DNA of 31,984 bases, from positions 1 to 31,984 of the forward strand of contig DDSG01000014.1 in the NCBI GenBank assembly GCA_002343325.1. The letters run 5' to 3'. This stretch comes from Phycisphaerales bacterium UBA2396 (lineage in GTDB: Bacteria; Planctomycetota; Phycisphaerae; Phycisphaerales; UBA1924). The notes below the pieces were generated by a model. The model was given only the letters and a program-made list of their open reading frames with translations. It ran no database searches and was not told the DNA's origin. Positions 24,938 to 31,984 of this stretch are shown one piece after another. Within the stretch, counting starts at the first letter, position 1, and each line of letters begins with the position of its first letter. The position numbers were made by a program, and so were the translations under genes.

Positions 24938-25732
24938 ATGACACACACCACCGTCCTCCTTGCCGCTGCCGTTCTGCACCAGGCGTCTGTTTACTCATCG
25001 GCTCCGAACGCGGGTGCCTTGCTCAGGGCGTCGGACTTCTCGGTCCGTGCGGGGCAGCACGTCCATCTCTCGTTCAAACAGCAGACCCCAACGGGCCCCG
25101 TGTCGCTCGCGTGGCCGCACGATCCGGCGTGGTTCTTTGTCCGCCTTGCGGGCACGCAGCACAACCGATCGGCCGAGCAGGCGCCGCCTTCTTCGCCTCA
25201 TCGATCAATCTTCACGCCGACCGGCCCCGGCGTCGCGATGATCGGCCTGGATCTCGCCGCGGCAGAGGAGTGGTGGCCCGCCGATGCGCTCGCGAAGTAC
25301 ACAACCCAGGCGGTCTCGCCCGCCCGCGTCCGCGTGCTTCGTTCACTGACCGCGCTTGTTCGCGTCCTCCGCGAGGACGGGGCCGCCGTTCAGGATCACA
25401 CGGCAACATCCAAGTCCGGACAACAGGCCGAGATTCGTCCGCTGATGGATCCGACCACGATCCCGCCCGGCGGGGATCTGCCCGTGCGCGTCTACACGCT
25501 GGGCGCCGGCGCGGGCGGGGCGCGACTCGTGGCTTCTCATGTCGAATCGGGCGAGCGATTCGAGTTCGCCGCCGATTCCAAGGGCATCGCATCCTTCACC
25601 ATCACTCGTCCGGGCGTCTGGGCGATTGAGTCGATCTGCGTCGAACCTCCGCGCGAACCCGGAGGCGACTGGACCGCGGCGATCGCCACGCTCTCGTTCG
25701 AGGTCCCCGCCGAGGAAGGAGCCCGGCGATGA
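24938..25732 (+). CDS. Secreted DUF4198-like protein
   Basis: The 264-residue product has a short hydrophobic N-terminus (about 5-20), a probable Sec signal. The C-terminal half reads like the DUF4198 / GxGYxYP-type Ig-like fold: LPVRVYTLGAGAGGARLVAS, then FEFAADSKGIASFTITRPGVWAIESIC, then a DWTAAIATLSFEVP end. DUF4198 proteins often accompany Ni, Co or Cu transport systems, so a periplasmic metal-linked role is possible. The family assignment is from memory and moderate. Its TGA overlaps the next gene's ATG in an ATGA (25729-25732), showing translational coupling to the propeller gene. A promoter-like pair sits immediately upstream. Confidence 0.65.
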   Translation: MTHTTVLLAAAVLHQASVYSSAPNAGALLRASDFSVRAGQHVHLSFKQQTPTGPVSLAWPHDPAWFFVRLAGTQHNRSAEQAPPSSPHRSIFTPTGPGVAMIGLDLAAAEEWWPADALAKYTTQAVSPARVRVLRSLTALVRVLREDGAAVQDHTATSKSGQQAEIRPLMDPTTIPPGGDLPVRVYTLGAGAGGARLVASHVESGERFEFAADSKGIASFTITRPGVWAIESICVEPPREPGGDWTAAIATLSFEVPAEEGARR

Positions 25733-27987
25733 TCCGCAACGCGGTGCGACTGGCGTGTGTGTTCACGATGGCCTCCGCCGCCGCGGGGCAGACGTGGACG
25801 CATCTCGGCCCGGCGCCCATCGGCGGCTCACTCGATGCCGGTCGAGTCTCCGCGGTGGTCTGCCATCCGACGCTGGCCGACCGCTATTTCGTCGCCGGAG
25901 CCGACGGCGGGGTCTGGCGCACGGACGACGGCGGCGCATCGTGGACGCCTCTGACAAGCCACATGCCCGCCAGCGCGGTCGGCGCTCTTGTGCTTGATCC
26001 CAACAACCCCGACATCGTCTTCGCCGGGACCGGAGAGGCCAATTTCGCCAACCACAGCCGGTACGGGCTTGGGATCTACAGGTCGACCGACGCGGGTCAG
26101 ACATGGACACACCTGGCCGAGCAGGACTTCGCCGGGCGGTGCATCTCTCGTCTGGTCATCGACCCGCGCGATTCTTCCCGCGTCTTCGCCGGCGTGACCT
26201 GGGCCGGCGGCTTCCCCGCCAAGGCCGCCGCCAAGCGCCACCCGCAGGCCGACGGGCCTGTCGGTCTGTTTCGCTCCGACGACGCGGGCGTCTCATGGTC
26301 TCGAATCACCACGGGCCTGCCCGAACTCTGCCTCACCGATCTGGTCATCGACCCCAGCGACCCGTCGCGCATGTTCGCCGCCGTCGGACGCATCTTCGGC
26401 GATCCCGCCAACGGCATCTATCGCTCGACAGACTCGGGCCAGACCTGGACCAAACTCACCGTCGGCCTGCCCACCGGCACGGTTGGTCGCATCGCCCTCG
26501 CGGCCTCCCCTTCTCGATCTGGCCGACTCTTCGCGCTTGTCACTAATCCCGCCACCTCGACCGGCGACGGCGCCTCCACGCTAGCCGGCTACCGCACCGA
26601 CAACGGCGGCGACTCGTGGACTGCCATCAACCCCGGGTCCATCCAGGCGACTTACGGCTGGTACCTCTGCGTTGTTGGCGTCAACCCCACCAACCCCGAC
26701 ATGGTCCTGATGGGCGGGCTTTCGCTCGTCCGCTCATCGAACGCCGGCTCGTCCTTTACCAACGTCACTCCGCCCCATGTTGATCTTCACGCCATCGCCT
26801 GGGACGCGGCGGGTCGCCTTGTCGTCGGCGACGACGGCGGCGTCCACCGCTCGACCAACAACGGCACATCCTGGGAATCACGCAACAACGGTCTGGGCAC
26901 CATCCAGTTCTACGCCGGTGTCTCGACCCATCCCACCGACCCCAACCGCTTCCTTGGCGGCACACAGGACAACGGCTCCAACCTGCGCTCGTCCAACTCG
27001 CTCGTCTGGACCCGCGTCACCGGCGGCGACGGCGGCTGGACGCAGTGGAACCGCGCCAACACCCAACTCCTCTTCACCGAATTCCAGGGCACGGGCAACA
27101 TCTTCCGCTCGACCAACGGCGGAGCCTCCTTCAACTCCTTCGGCAGCGGCATCAACTCGGGCGACCGCAACTGCTTCCTCCCGCCATTCCTCATCGACCC
27201 CAACGACCCAACCAAGATGCTCTACGCCACGAACCGTGTGTACCGATCGGTCAACGGCGGCTCGTGGAGCGCAATCAGCCCGAGCCTCTCCGCCACGGGC
27301 GCCATCCGCGCCTTGGCGATCAGCCCCGCCGACAGCAGCACTGTCTACGCCGTCACCAACGACCATCGCGTCCACGTCTCCACAGACGGCGGGGCGTCAT
27401 TCACAACGCGCCTTACCGACGCCTTCGGCTGGCCCCGCGTGACCCGCGAGATCAGGCCCGACGACTCAGACCCCGCCACGGCCTATCTCGCGGGCGCAAC
27501 GTTCGGCTCGCCCAAGATCCGACGCACCCGTGACCGCGGGCTCACCTGGTCCACGCTCGACGGCAACCTCCCGGATCTGCCCGTCAACGTCGTTGCGACC
27601 GATCCGCGCTGCACGCCCACCACGCTCTACGCGGGCACCGACGCGGGGTTGTACGTGTCCACGGATGACGGTCTCTCGTGGCGGCGGGTCGAGGGCGGCC
27701 TTCCCAACGCCTGCATCATCGATCTGCATGTTGAGACCAACTTCTCGCGCATCGTCGTTGCGACACAGGGCCGAGGGCTCTGGTCCGCACCGCTGCCCGA
27801 TTGTGTCCCATGCCGGGCCGACTTCAACGCCGACGGCTTTGTCGATTTCTTTGACTTCGACCAGTTCATCCTGTGCTTCGAGGGCGGCGATTGCCCTCCC
27901 GGCACCTCCGCCGACTTCGACGCCGACGGCTTCATCGATTTCTTTGATCTCGACGCGTTCATCGCCGCGTTCGAACAAGGGTGCTAA
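25729..27987 (+). CDS. Secreted BNR/sortilin-like beta-propeller protein with C-terminal Gly-Cys dockerin module
   Basis: A 752-residue paralogue of the 9125-11554 product. It has a Sec signal peptide (cleavage near AAG-QT, residue 20) but no lipobox. Asp-box motifs recur from about residue 60 to 660 (WRTDDGGASW, YRSTDAGQTW, FRSDDAGVSW, YRSTDSGQTW, HVSTDGGASF, YVSTDDGLSW). The DPNNPDIVFAGTGEA block has a close counterpart in the first propeller. Calcium loops lie at 698-709 and 729-740 and the protein ends Gly-Cys. No sialidase catalytic set is apparent. The start overlaps the DUF4198-like stop, so the two are coupled and may act together. Its last four bases overlap the convergent mntR stop. 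The + strand here is C-rich, unlike the first propeller. Confidence 0.88.
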   Translation: MIRNAVRLACVFTMASAAAGQTWTHLGPAPIGGSLDAGRVSAVVCHPTLADRYFVAGADGGVWRTDDGGASWTPLTSHMPASAVGALVLDPNNPDIVFAGTGEANFANHSRYGLGIYRSTDAGQTWTHLAEQDFAGRCISRLVIDPRDSSRVFAGVTWAGGFPAKAAAKRHPQADGPVGLFRSDDAGVSWSRITTGLPELCLTDLVIDPSDPSRMFAAVGRIFGDPANGIYRSTDSGQTWTKLTVGLPTGTVGRIALAASPSRSGRLFALVTNPATSTGDGASTLAGYRTDNGGDSWTAINPGSIQATYGWYLCVVGVNPTNPDMVLMGGLSLVRSSNAGSSFTNVTPPHVDLHAIAWDAAGRLVVGDDGGVHRSTNNGTSWESRNNGLGTIQFYAGVSTHPTDPNRFLGGTQDNGSNLRSSNSLVWTRVTGGDGGWTQWNRANTQLLFTEFQGTGNIFRSTNGGASFNSFGSGINSGDRNCFLPPFLIDPNDPTKMLYATNRVYRSVNGGSWSAISPSLSATGAIRALAISPADSSTVYAVTNDHRVHVSTDGGASFTTRLTDAFGWPRVTREIRPDDSDPATAYLAGATFGSPKIRRTRDRGLTWSTLDGNLPDLPVNVVATDPRCTPTTLYAGTDAGLYVSTDDGLSWRRVEGGLPNACIIDLHVETNFSRIVVATQGRGLWSAPLPDCVPCRADFNADGFVDFFDFDQFILCFEGGDCPPGTSADFDADGFIDFFDLDAFIAAFEQGC
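27820..27948 (+). repeat. Twin EF-hand (dockerin-like) coding repeat, copy 3
   Basis: Loops at 27820-27855 and 27913-27948, again 31 codons apart. The first loop has Asn at its third position (D-F-N-A-D-G), as does the second loop of copy 2. Confidence 0.88.
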
Positions 27988-28433
27988 TGCCCGGGCCCGC
28001 CCTCGCGAGACGCCGACCAACGCTTCATCGCGCGGATCGTCGCCTCGCTCACGTGGTGTTCGATTCCCTCGGCATCGATCTCGGCCTGCTCCGCCGGCAC
28101 CCTGAGCGCCAGCAGAAACGCGAGCACGATCTCGTGCCGACGCCTGCTCCGACGCGCGACCTTTGCGCCGAGCGGCGTGAGCACGATGGGCTTGCGCGAT
28201 CCTCCGGACACCAGACCATCGCGGACAAGCCGCGCGACGATACGGCTCACCGTCACGTGGCTGACGCCCATGTGCCGCGCGAGATCGCCCACCCGCGCAC
28301 ATCCGGCCGTTTCTTCCAGCGAGAGCACCGCCTCGAGATAGTCCTCCGCCGTTTCGCCGCGGTGCGCGGCACGCGTCCCCCGAAACCGCGCCGAGGCCGA
28401 GGCAAGACGATCGTGCGAAGATTCCTCAGGCAC
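27984..28433 (-). CDS. mntR: MntR-type (DtxR family) metal-dependent repressor
   Basis: A dimeric DNA-binding regulator that represses transport genes when Mn2+ (or Fe2+) is bound. The 149-residue length fits MntR. An N-terminal winged helix-turn-helix (about 28-92) includes ETAEDYLE and VGDLARHMGVSHVTVSRIVARL; a dimerisation helix domain follows. The metal ligands of Bacillus MntR appear conserved: Asp31, Glu34, His100, Glu122, Glu125 and His126 in EGIEHHVS. Translation starts at a GTG inside the DUF167 gene's end (8-base overlap), with GGGGG upstream. It is the last gene of the minus-strand operon and converges with the propeller gene. No manganese transporter lies in the window. Confidence 0.88.
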   Translation of the reverse strand: MPEESSHDRLASASARFRGTRAAHRGETAEDYLEAVLSLEETAGCARVGDLARHMGVSHVTVSRIVARLVRDGLVSGGSRKPIVLTPLGAKVARRSRRRHEIVLAFLLALRVPAEQAEIDAEGIEHHVSEATIRAMKRWSASREGGPGH

Positions 28434-28719
28434 GGGTTCCCCCTTCCATCAGGCTTCGCGCAGCCTGTTCGCTCACGCCCGTGACTCGGACGACCTTCTC
28501 GGGATTGGTCGCGCCCGAGACCACCGAGACATCACGCCGATGCACGCCCAGCGTGCGCGCGAGCAGAGCGCACACAGCCTCGTTGGCGCGCCCATCCTCC
28601 GGCGGCGCGGCGACCTTGACTTTCAGTCGATCGCCGTACGCGCCAGCGATCGCGTCCTGCCTTGAGCCGGGCACCACCTTCAGCCGGATCAGGATGCCGC
28701 CGTCTTCCGCCGCGATCAC
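28426..28719 (-). CDS. DUF167 / YggU-family protein
   Basis: The 97-residue product matches the small DUF167 fold: ILIRLKVVPGSRQDAIAG near residue 9, LKVKVAAPPEDGRANEAVCALLARTLGV (about 32-59) and VSVVSGATNPEKVVRVTG. The P-x-(D/E)-G-(R/K)-A-N core is fully present. The biochemical role of the family is unknown. The GTG start overlaps the methyltransferase stop in a GTGA (28716-28719), and its own stop overlaps the mntR start, so it is the coupled middle gene of the operon. Confidence 0.88.
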   Translation of the reverse strand: MIAAEDGGILIRLKVVPGSRQDAIAGAYGDRLKVKVAAPPEDGRANEAVCALLARTLGVHRRDVSVVSGATNPEKVVRVTGVSEQAARSLMEGGTRA

Positions 28720-29696
28720 GACGCCGATTCCTTGATCGTGAGCGTTCTGCGGGGAGAGAAGATCGCCGACCCTTCGGAGGGCTCGTCGAGCGGCCGTGCG
28801 GGTCCCTTGCGGATCCGTTCGACCGCGCTCGCCGCGTTCTCGGGGCTGAACTCACACCCCAGGAACCGACGCCCCAACGCGTGGGCCACGACACCCGTGG
28901 TCCCGCTGCCAAGGAACGGATCCATCACTACGTCACCCGGGTTACTGCACGCGCGGACGACGCGAGAGAGGTACACCTCGGGCAGTTGGTTGTGGTGCCG
29001 CGAACGCCGTTCCTTGTTGTTTCCCTGAATCCTGCCCCAGTACTTTCCGTACCACACGTCCATCGGAACGCGCATGCCCGCGGGCATCCCGTCTCGCTTG
29101 CTAAGGGTTCGTCGATCGCCGTAGATCGTCGCGCGATCCGAGGGCTCCACAATGTCCAGGGCATTCCATCGGCGCTCGCCGCCGGGCTTGACGAAGTACA
29201 GCGCGTGGACCTTGCTTGAGATGAACCGACCGCGATTGTTCTGCCCGAACCGGTAGTGCCAGATGCACCAGTTCACCATCTCCAGCCCGAGTCGCTTCAT
29301 GTACACCACGATCTCGGCCGCCCAGTCGTCGGGAATATTCACCCAGAACGCGCCCCCGGGGCGCAAGCCCTGCGCACACGCCTCGATCCAGCGGTATGTG
29401 AAGTCCAGATACTCGTTGTGCGGCAGGTCGTCCGCCCACCGATCGTAGGGCACACTCCAGTTGAAAGGGGGGTCCGCAAAGATCAGGTCGATCGCGCCCC
29501 TGCGCCATTCGTCGAACGTGCGCATCACCTCGCGGCAGTCGCCCACGCGCACAAGGGAGTCCGGCCCGCCGCTGCCGGGAATGACGTATTGCTTGCGCAC
29601 GGCCCCGAGCGCTGGGGCCAGGCTGGGGTCCTTGCCCACGGCGTGCGCCTTGGCGACGCGCTTGCGGGCGGGGGGCTTGGGTGAGAGACGGGCCAT
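28716..29696 (-). CDS. Site-specific DNA methyltransferase (beta-class, N6-adenine/N4-cytosine)
   Basis: The 326-residue product transfers methyl from S-adenosylmethionine to an exocyclic amine in DNA. The catalytic motif IV DPPF (75-78, in LIFADPPFNW) comes before the SAM-binding motif I DPFLGSGTT (259-267), which is the beta-class order. NNKERRSRHHNQLPE (about 226-240) precedes it, as in CcrM/M.HinfI-like enzymes. The Lys/Arg/Pro-rich N-terminus (1-22) may add DNA contact. The recognition site cannot be read. No restriction endonuclease gene is adjacent, so it looks like an orphan enzyme. ATG 29696 was preferred over TTG 29702. It starts 33 bases after the kinase-like gene and overlaps the DUF167 gene by four. 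Confidence 0.88.
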   Translation of the reverse strand: MARLSPKPPARKRVAKAHAVGKDPSLAPALGAVRKQYVIPGSGGPDSLVRVGDCREVMRTFDEWRRGAIDLIFADPPFNWSVPYDRWADDLPHNEYLDFTYRWIEACAQGLRPGGAFWVNIPDDWAAEIVVYMKRLGLEMVNWCIWHYRFGQNNRGRFISSKVHALYFVKPGGERRWNALDIVEPSDRATIYGDRRTLSKRDGMPAGMRVPMDVWYGKYWGRIQGNNKERRSRHHNQLPEVYLSRVVRACSNPGDVVMDPFLGSGTTGVVAHALGRRFLGCEFSPENAASAVERIRKGPARPLDEPSEGSAIFSPRRTLTIKESAS

Positions 29697-29729
29697 GAAC
29701 AAACAGAATAGCGCAAGGTTGGCGCCGCG

Positions 29730-30539
29730 CTACTTCGGCTGCTTGTCCAGCGGGTTGATCTTCGGGGTGGGGTCCCCGTGTGCACGAACCAGGGCGGACG
29801 TCAGTCGGGCCAACGCGGCCGCCCGACGAGGGTCGTTTCCCGCGGCGGCGCCCACCAGCCGGCTGACGAACGGCTGCGAGGGCGGGTAACCCACCCCGGT
29901 GGGCTCGAAGATCAGCGAGGCGACCATGCGGGCGGCGGCGATGTCGGGGCGACCCCTGCCCAGCAGGCGCACGCCGACGGTGTCCACGATCGTGGGGGTG
30001 TCGTCGCCGGCGGGATCGAGGATCAGGTTGGAGGGCTTGTGGTCGCGGTTGAAGACGGCGGGTGACTCGCCCGAGGGGTGTGTCATCGACCAGATCTGGG
30101 TGCCAAGGGCTGTGGCCAGGCGATCCAGCCGATCCGGGTTTGGGCGTTGAGCGAGTGCCTCGAGCACGGTCGGTCCCTCGATGGCGCGCAACACAAGCCA
30201 CTCGCAGGCGGGCGGGGATGAGAACGCCAGGAGCAACGGCTCGGCTGTGGGGATCCGGGCCCGGGCGAGCAACTGAGCGCCGTCCCACTGGCGAAAGGCG
30301 CGGGATCTGCCGAGCCAGGAGCGGATCCGGCCGACGGGCCCATCAACGACGGCGGCCTTGAGGACCACGGGCGTCCCGAGGAGTGTGGTTCGCCAGACCC
30401 GAGAAAGGTCGTCGGCCTTGAGAAGGCGGGCGTCGGCGGGCTGAAAGCAGGCGAGCGCTTCGGTCCACGCGTCCACGCGCGGGGTGACGGCTTGTGCGCA
30501 CCGCCTCGGCCTGAATGTGGAAATTGGCTTGGCGCTCAC
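29730..30539 (-). CDS. Lipopolysaccharide-kinase-like (WaaP/Kdo kinase family) protein
   Basis: The 269-residue product has a reduced protein-kinase-like fold: VVLK with the ATP-binding Lys61, the segment RSWLGRSRAFRQWDGAQLLARARIPTAEPLLL typical in layout of WaaP/Kdo-kinase relatives, and a catalytic loop NRDHKPSNL (Asp166, Asn171). The metal-binding Asp186 is in TIVDTVGVRL, followed by Arg191. The HxD His of classic kinases is replaced by Asn164. Relatives phosphorylate LPS inner-core sugars, but a small-molecule or protein target is possible. GTG 30539 is the start, without a clear ribosome binding site. It is divergent from tpiA (77-base gap) and leads the kinase-methyltransferase-DUF167-mntR operon. 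Confidence 0.7.
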   Translation of the reverse strand: MSAKPISTFRPRRCAQAVTPRVDAWTEALACFQPADARLLKADDLSRVWRTTLLGTPVVLKAAVVDGPVGRIRSWLGRSRAFRQWDGAQLLARARIPTAEPLLLAFSSPPACEWLVLRAIEGPTVLEALAQRPNPDRLDRLATALGTQIWSMTHPSGESPAVFNRDHKPSNLILDPAGDDTPTIVDTVGVRLLGRGRPDIAAARMVASLIFEPTGVGYPPSQPFVSRLVGAAAGNDPRRAAALARLTSALVRAHGDPTPKINPLDKQPK

Positions 30540-30616
30540 GGCGCGGAGGATACGCGGGACGCCCCGACCGACGGGGCGGCATGGTGGTATTGTTGTGCCT
30601 GACCCGAGGAGCCCCC

Positions 30617-31393
30617 ATGTCGGATCGCAAGCCCTTTGTCGGTGGCAACTGGAAGATGAACACCAACCGCACGACCTCGTCGGATCTGACGAGAGGCGTC
30701 GTGGACGCGATCCGCAACCAAACGCAGGTCGATGTGGCGGTCTTCCCCCCCTTCCCCTACCTGCTGGCGGTCAAGTCGATCCTCCGGGACCGCGGGTCGG
30801 CCATCAAGCTGGGCGCCCAGGATTGCTACCACAAGCCCGACGGCGCCTTTACCGGCGAGGTCTCCATCGACATGCTGAAGGACTGTGGCGTGCAGGTTGT
30901 GCTGTGCGGGCACTCCGAGCGGCGGCATGCCATCGGCGAGACCGACGAGGTCGTGAATCAGAAGGTTCGGGCGGTGCTGGAGGCGGGGCTTGAGTGCGTG
31001 CTGTGCGTCGGCGAGACGCTCGATGAGCGAGAGGCCGGGCACACCGATCCGGTGAACCAGCGGCAGGTTCGAGCGGGCCTTGCCGATGTGACCGCCGACC
31101 AGATGGAGCGCGTGGTGATCGCCTACGAGCCGGTTTGGGCGATCGGTACCGGCAAGACCGCGAGCCCGGAGGACGCCCAGGACGTTCACCACAAGGTGCG
31201 CCGCCTGGTAAGCAATCTCTTCTCGGCGAGCGTGGCGGAGCGGACCCGGGTCATCTATGGAGGATCGCTCAAGCCACAGAGCGCCAAGGAAATCCTGTCG
31301 CAACCCGACGTGGACGGCGGGTTGATCGGCGGGGCATCGCTCAAGGCGGCGGAATTCGCGGCGATTGTGCAGGCGGCGGCAACCGCGGGCTGA
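30617..31393 (+). CDS. tpiA: Triosephosphate isomerase
   Basis: The 258-residue TIM-barrel enzyme interconverts dihydroxyacetone phosphate and glyceraldehyde 3-phosphate in glycolysis. All active-site residues are present: Asn11 and Lys13 in NWKMN, His99 in CGHSERR, Glu171 in AYEPVWAIGTG, and the phosphate-gripping loop GKTASPEDA, then YGGSLKP and LIGGASLK. ATG 30617 has GAGGAG seven bases upstream. It is followed by secG after a 130-base gap, a gene order common in bacteria. The gap to the divergent kinase gene must hold its promoter. Confidence 0.97.
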   Translation: MSDRKPFVGGNWKMNTNRTTSSDLTRGVVDAIRNQTQVDVAVFPPFPYLLAVKSILRDRGSAIKLGAQDCYHKPDGAFTGEVSIDMLKDCGVQVVLCGHSERRHAIGETDEVVNQKVRAVLEAGLECVLCVGETLDEREAGHTDPVNQRQVRAGLADVTADQMERVVIAYEPVWAIGTGKTASPEDAQDVHHKVRRLVSNLFSASVAERTRVIYGGSLKPQSAKEILSQPDVDGGLIGGASLKAAEFAAIVQAAATAG

Positions 31394-31523
31394 CACACCC
31401 CGGATTCGAGCATCGTTACGAGATAGCCAAACAGAAACCGACCCAAACAGGGCGTGGGGCGGCGCGTGCGCCTACGCTTTGGGTCCGCCCGTCGGGAGAC
31501 TTGTTCGGGCTTGGAGTGTGCGC

Positions 31524-31984
31524 ATGCTTTGGCTGGCGATTTCTGGTCTCTGGCTCAATCTCGGGATGCTGGCGTTCTTTATCGTCTGCGTCCTGCTCAT
31601 TCTCGCGGTGCTCGTGCAGAAGCCCCAGGGCGGCGGGCTTTCCGCGGCATTCGGTGCCGGCTCGGGCAGCGCGGGGCAGACTGCCTTCGGCGCCAAGACG
31701 GGTGATGCGCTCACGGTGATGACCATCGGGCTGTTCGTGCTGTGGCTCTTGGTGGCGGTCGTGCTGAACTGGGTGACGCACCCCGAGAAAGCGGCCCCGA
31801 TGACCCCCGAGGCGACGAGCAGCGCTCCGGCGAACGGACAGACGCCCTCGGCGCCGGCGGGCGAGACTCCGGCACCGGCTCAGAACCCCGGCGAAGCGCC
31901 CAAGAGCGAGACTCCGGCCCCGGTGCAGCCCCCGGCGGAGCCCCAGACCCCGCCCGCGACACCTCCGGCGGCGACGCCGGCGGG
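31524..31984 (+). CDS. secG: SecG preprotein translocase subunit, 3'-truncated by window end
   Basis: SecG is a small inner-membrane subunit of the SecYEG channel. The frame stays open to the window edge: 153 full codons are visible. Two transmembrane helices (about 7-29 and 60-79) flank the family loop LVQKPQGGGLSAAFGAGSGSAGQTAFGAKTGD, split here as LVQKPQGGGLSAAFGAG and QTAFGAKTGD, with the expected Gly-rich turn and the FG motif. Beyond residue 85 there is an unusually long Pro/Ala/Glu/Thr-rich tail, still running at the edge, whereas typical SecG is about 75-110 residues. ATG 31524 has GGAG seven bases upstream; GTG 31518 is in frame. It lies downstream of tpiA. Confidence 0.88.
   Translation, partial: MLWLAISGLWLNLGMLAFFIVCVLLILAVLVQKPQGGGLSAAFGAGSGSAGQTAFGAKTGDALTVMTIGLFVLWLLVAVVLNWVTHPEKAAPMTPEATSSAPANGQTPSAPAGETPAPAQNPGEAPKSETPAPVQPPAEPQTPPATPPAATPA

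Noticed and set aside
24844..25629. 261-codon open frame overlapping the DUF4198-like gene
   Set aside because: It is an alternative frame of the 24938-25732 gene, Arg/Ser-rich, without a signal peptide or domain; the chosen frame has both plus coupling to the next gene.
1..31984. CRISPR array, insertion sequence, prophage or integron
   Set aside because: No spaced direct-repeat array, transposase, integrase or phage structural gene was seen on either strand.

Overview
The window looks like chromosomal DNA of a high-GC planctomycete, most likely class Phycisphaerae (order Phycisphaerales). The taxonomic evidence is two lone prepilin-like proteins with the GFTLIELLVVIA leader, and three secreted proteins that end in a twin EF-hand (dockerin-like) module closed by a terminal Gly-Cys. 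A BamA-type outer membrane protein indicates a diderm envelope. No rRNA, tRNA, CRISPR array, insertion sequence or prophage was found. Coding density is high, and no gene-free stretch exceeds 300 bases.

Layout. 1-4.2 kb (+): a 5'-truncated DUF4139/MuiA-type protein, a VTT-domain membrane protein, a prepilin-like protein and a single-pass membrane protein. 4.2-8.8 kb: a putative lipoprotein (-), UbiX (+), a GT4 glycosyltransferase (-) and transketolase (-) with a clear terminator. 9.1-11.6 kb (+): a large BNR-repeat beta-propeller protein with a C-terminal dockerin-like module, preceded by a perfect sigma-54-type promoter match. 11.8-13 kb (+): dnaN, with a perfect DnaA box and a palindrome upstream. 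12.9-17.3 kb (-): an envelope operon of a BamA-like protein, a hexapeptide acetyltransferase and a GT4 glycosyltransferase. 17.3-19.3 kb: two abutting DnaA-box sequences, a small membrane protein (+) and an O-antigen ligase/polymerase (-).

19.6-22.6 kb (+): a secreted protein that matches glycoside hydrolase family 56 (hyaluronidase) along its length, with all five textbook active-site residues apparently in place, then dihydrolipoyl dehydrogenase. 22.7-28 kb (+): an accessory-looking run of a Cys-cluster membrane protein, a prepilin-like protein, a His-rich secreted dockerin protein, a DUF4198-like secreted protein and a second BNR propeller with the dockerin module. It converges on mntR, the last gene of a minus-strand operon (WaaP-like kinase, DNA methyltransferase, DUF167, MntR; 30.5-28.0 kb). 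30.6-32 kb (+): tpiA and secG, the latter cut by the window end.

How the genes fit together. Housekeeping genes (dnaN, tkt, lpdA, tpiA, secG, ubiX) are interspersed with envelope and polysaccharide genes (two GT4 enzymes, acetyltransferase, O-antigen ligase, BamA, LPS-kinase-like protein) and with a secreted set sharing one C-terminal module. The most notable items are the bacterial GH56 enzyme, the Gly-Cys-terminated dockerin set, and the possible metal-handling cluster beside MntR. All functional calls rest on reading motifs by eye; no database search was run.
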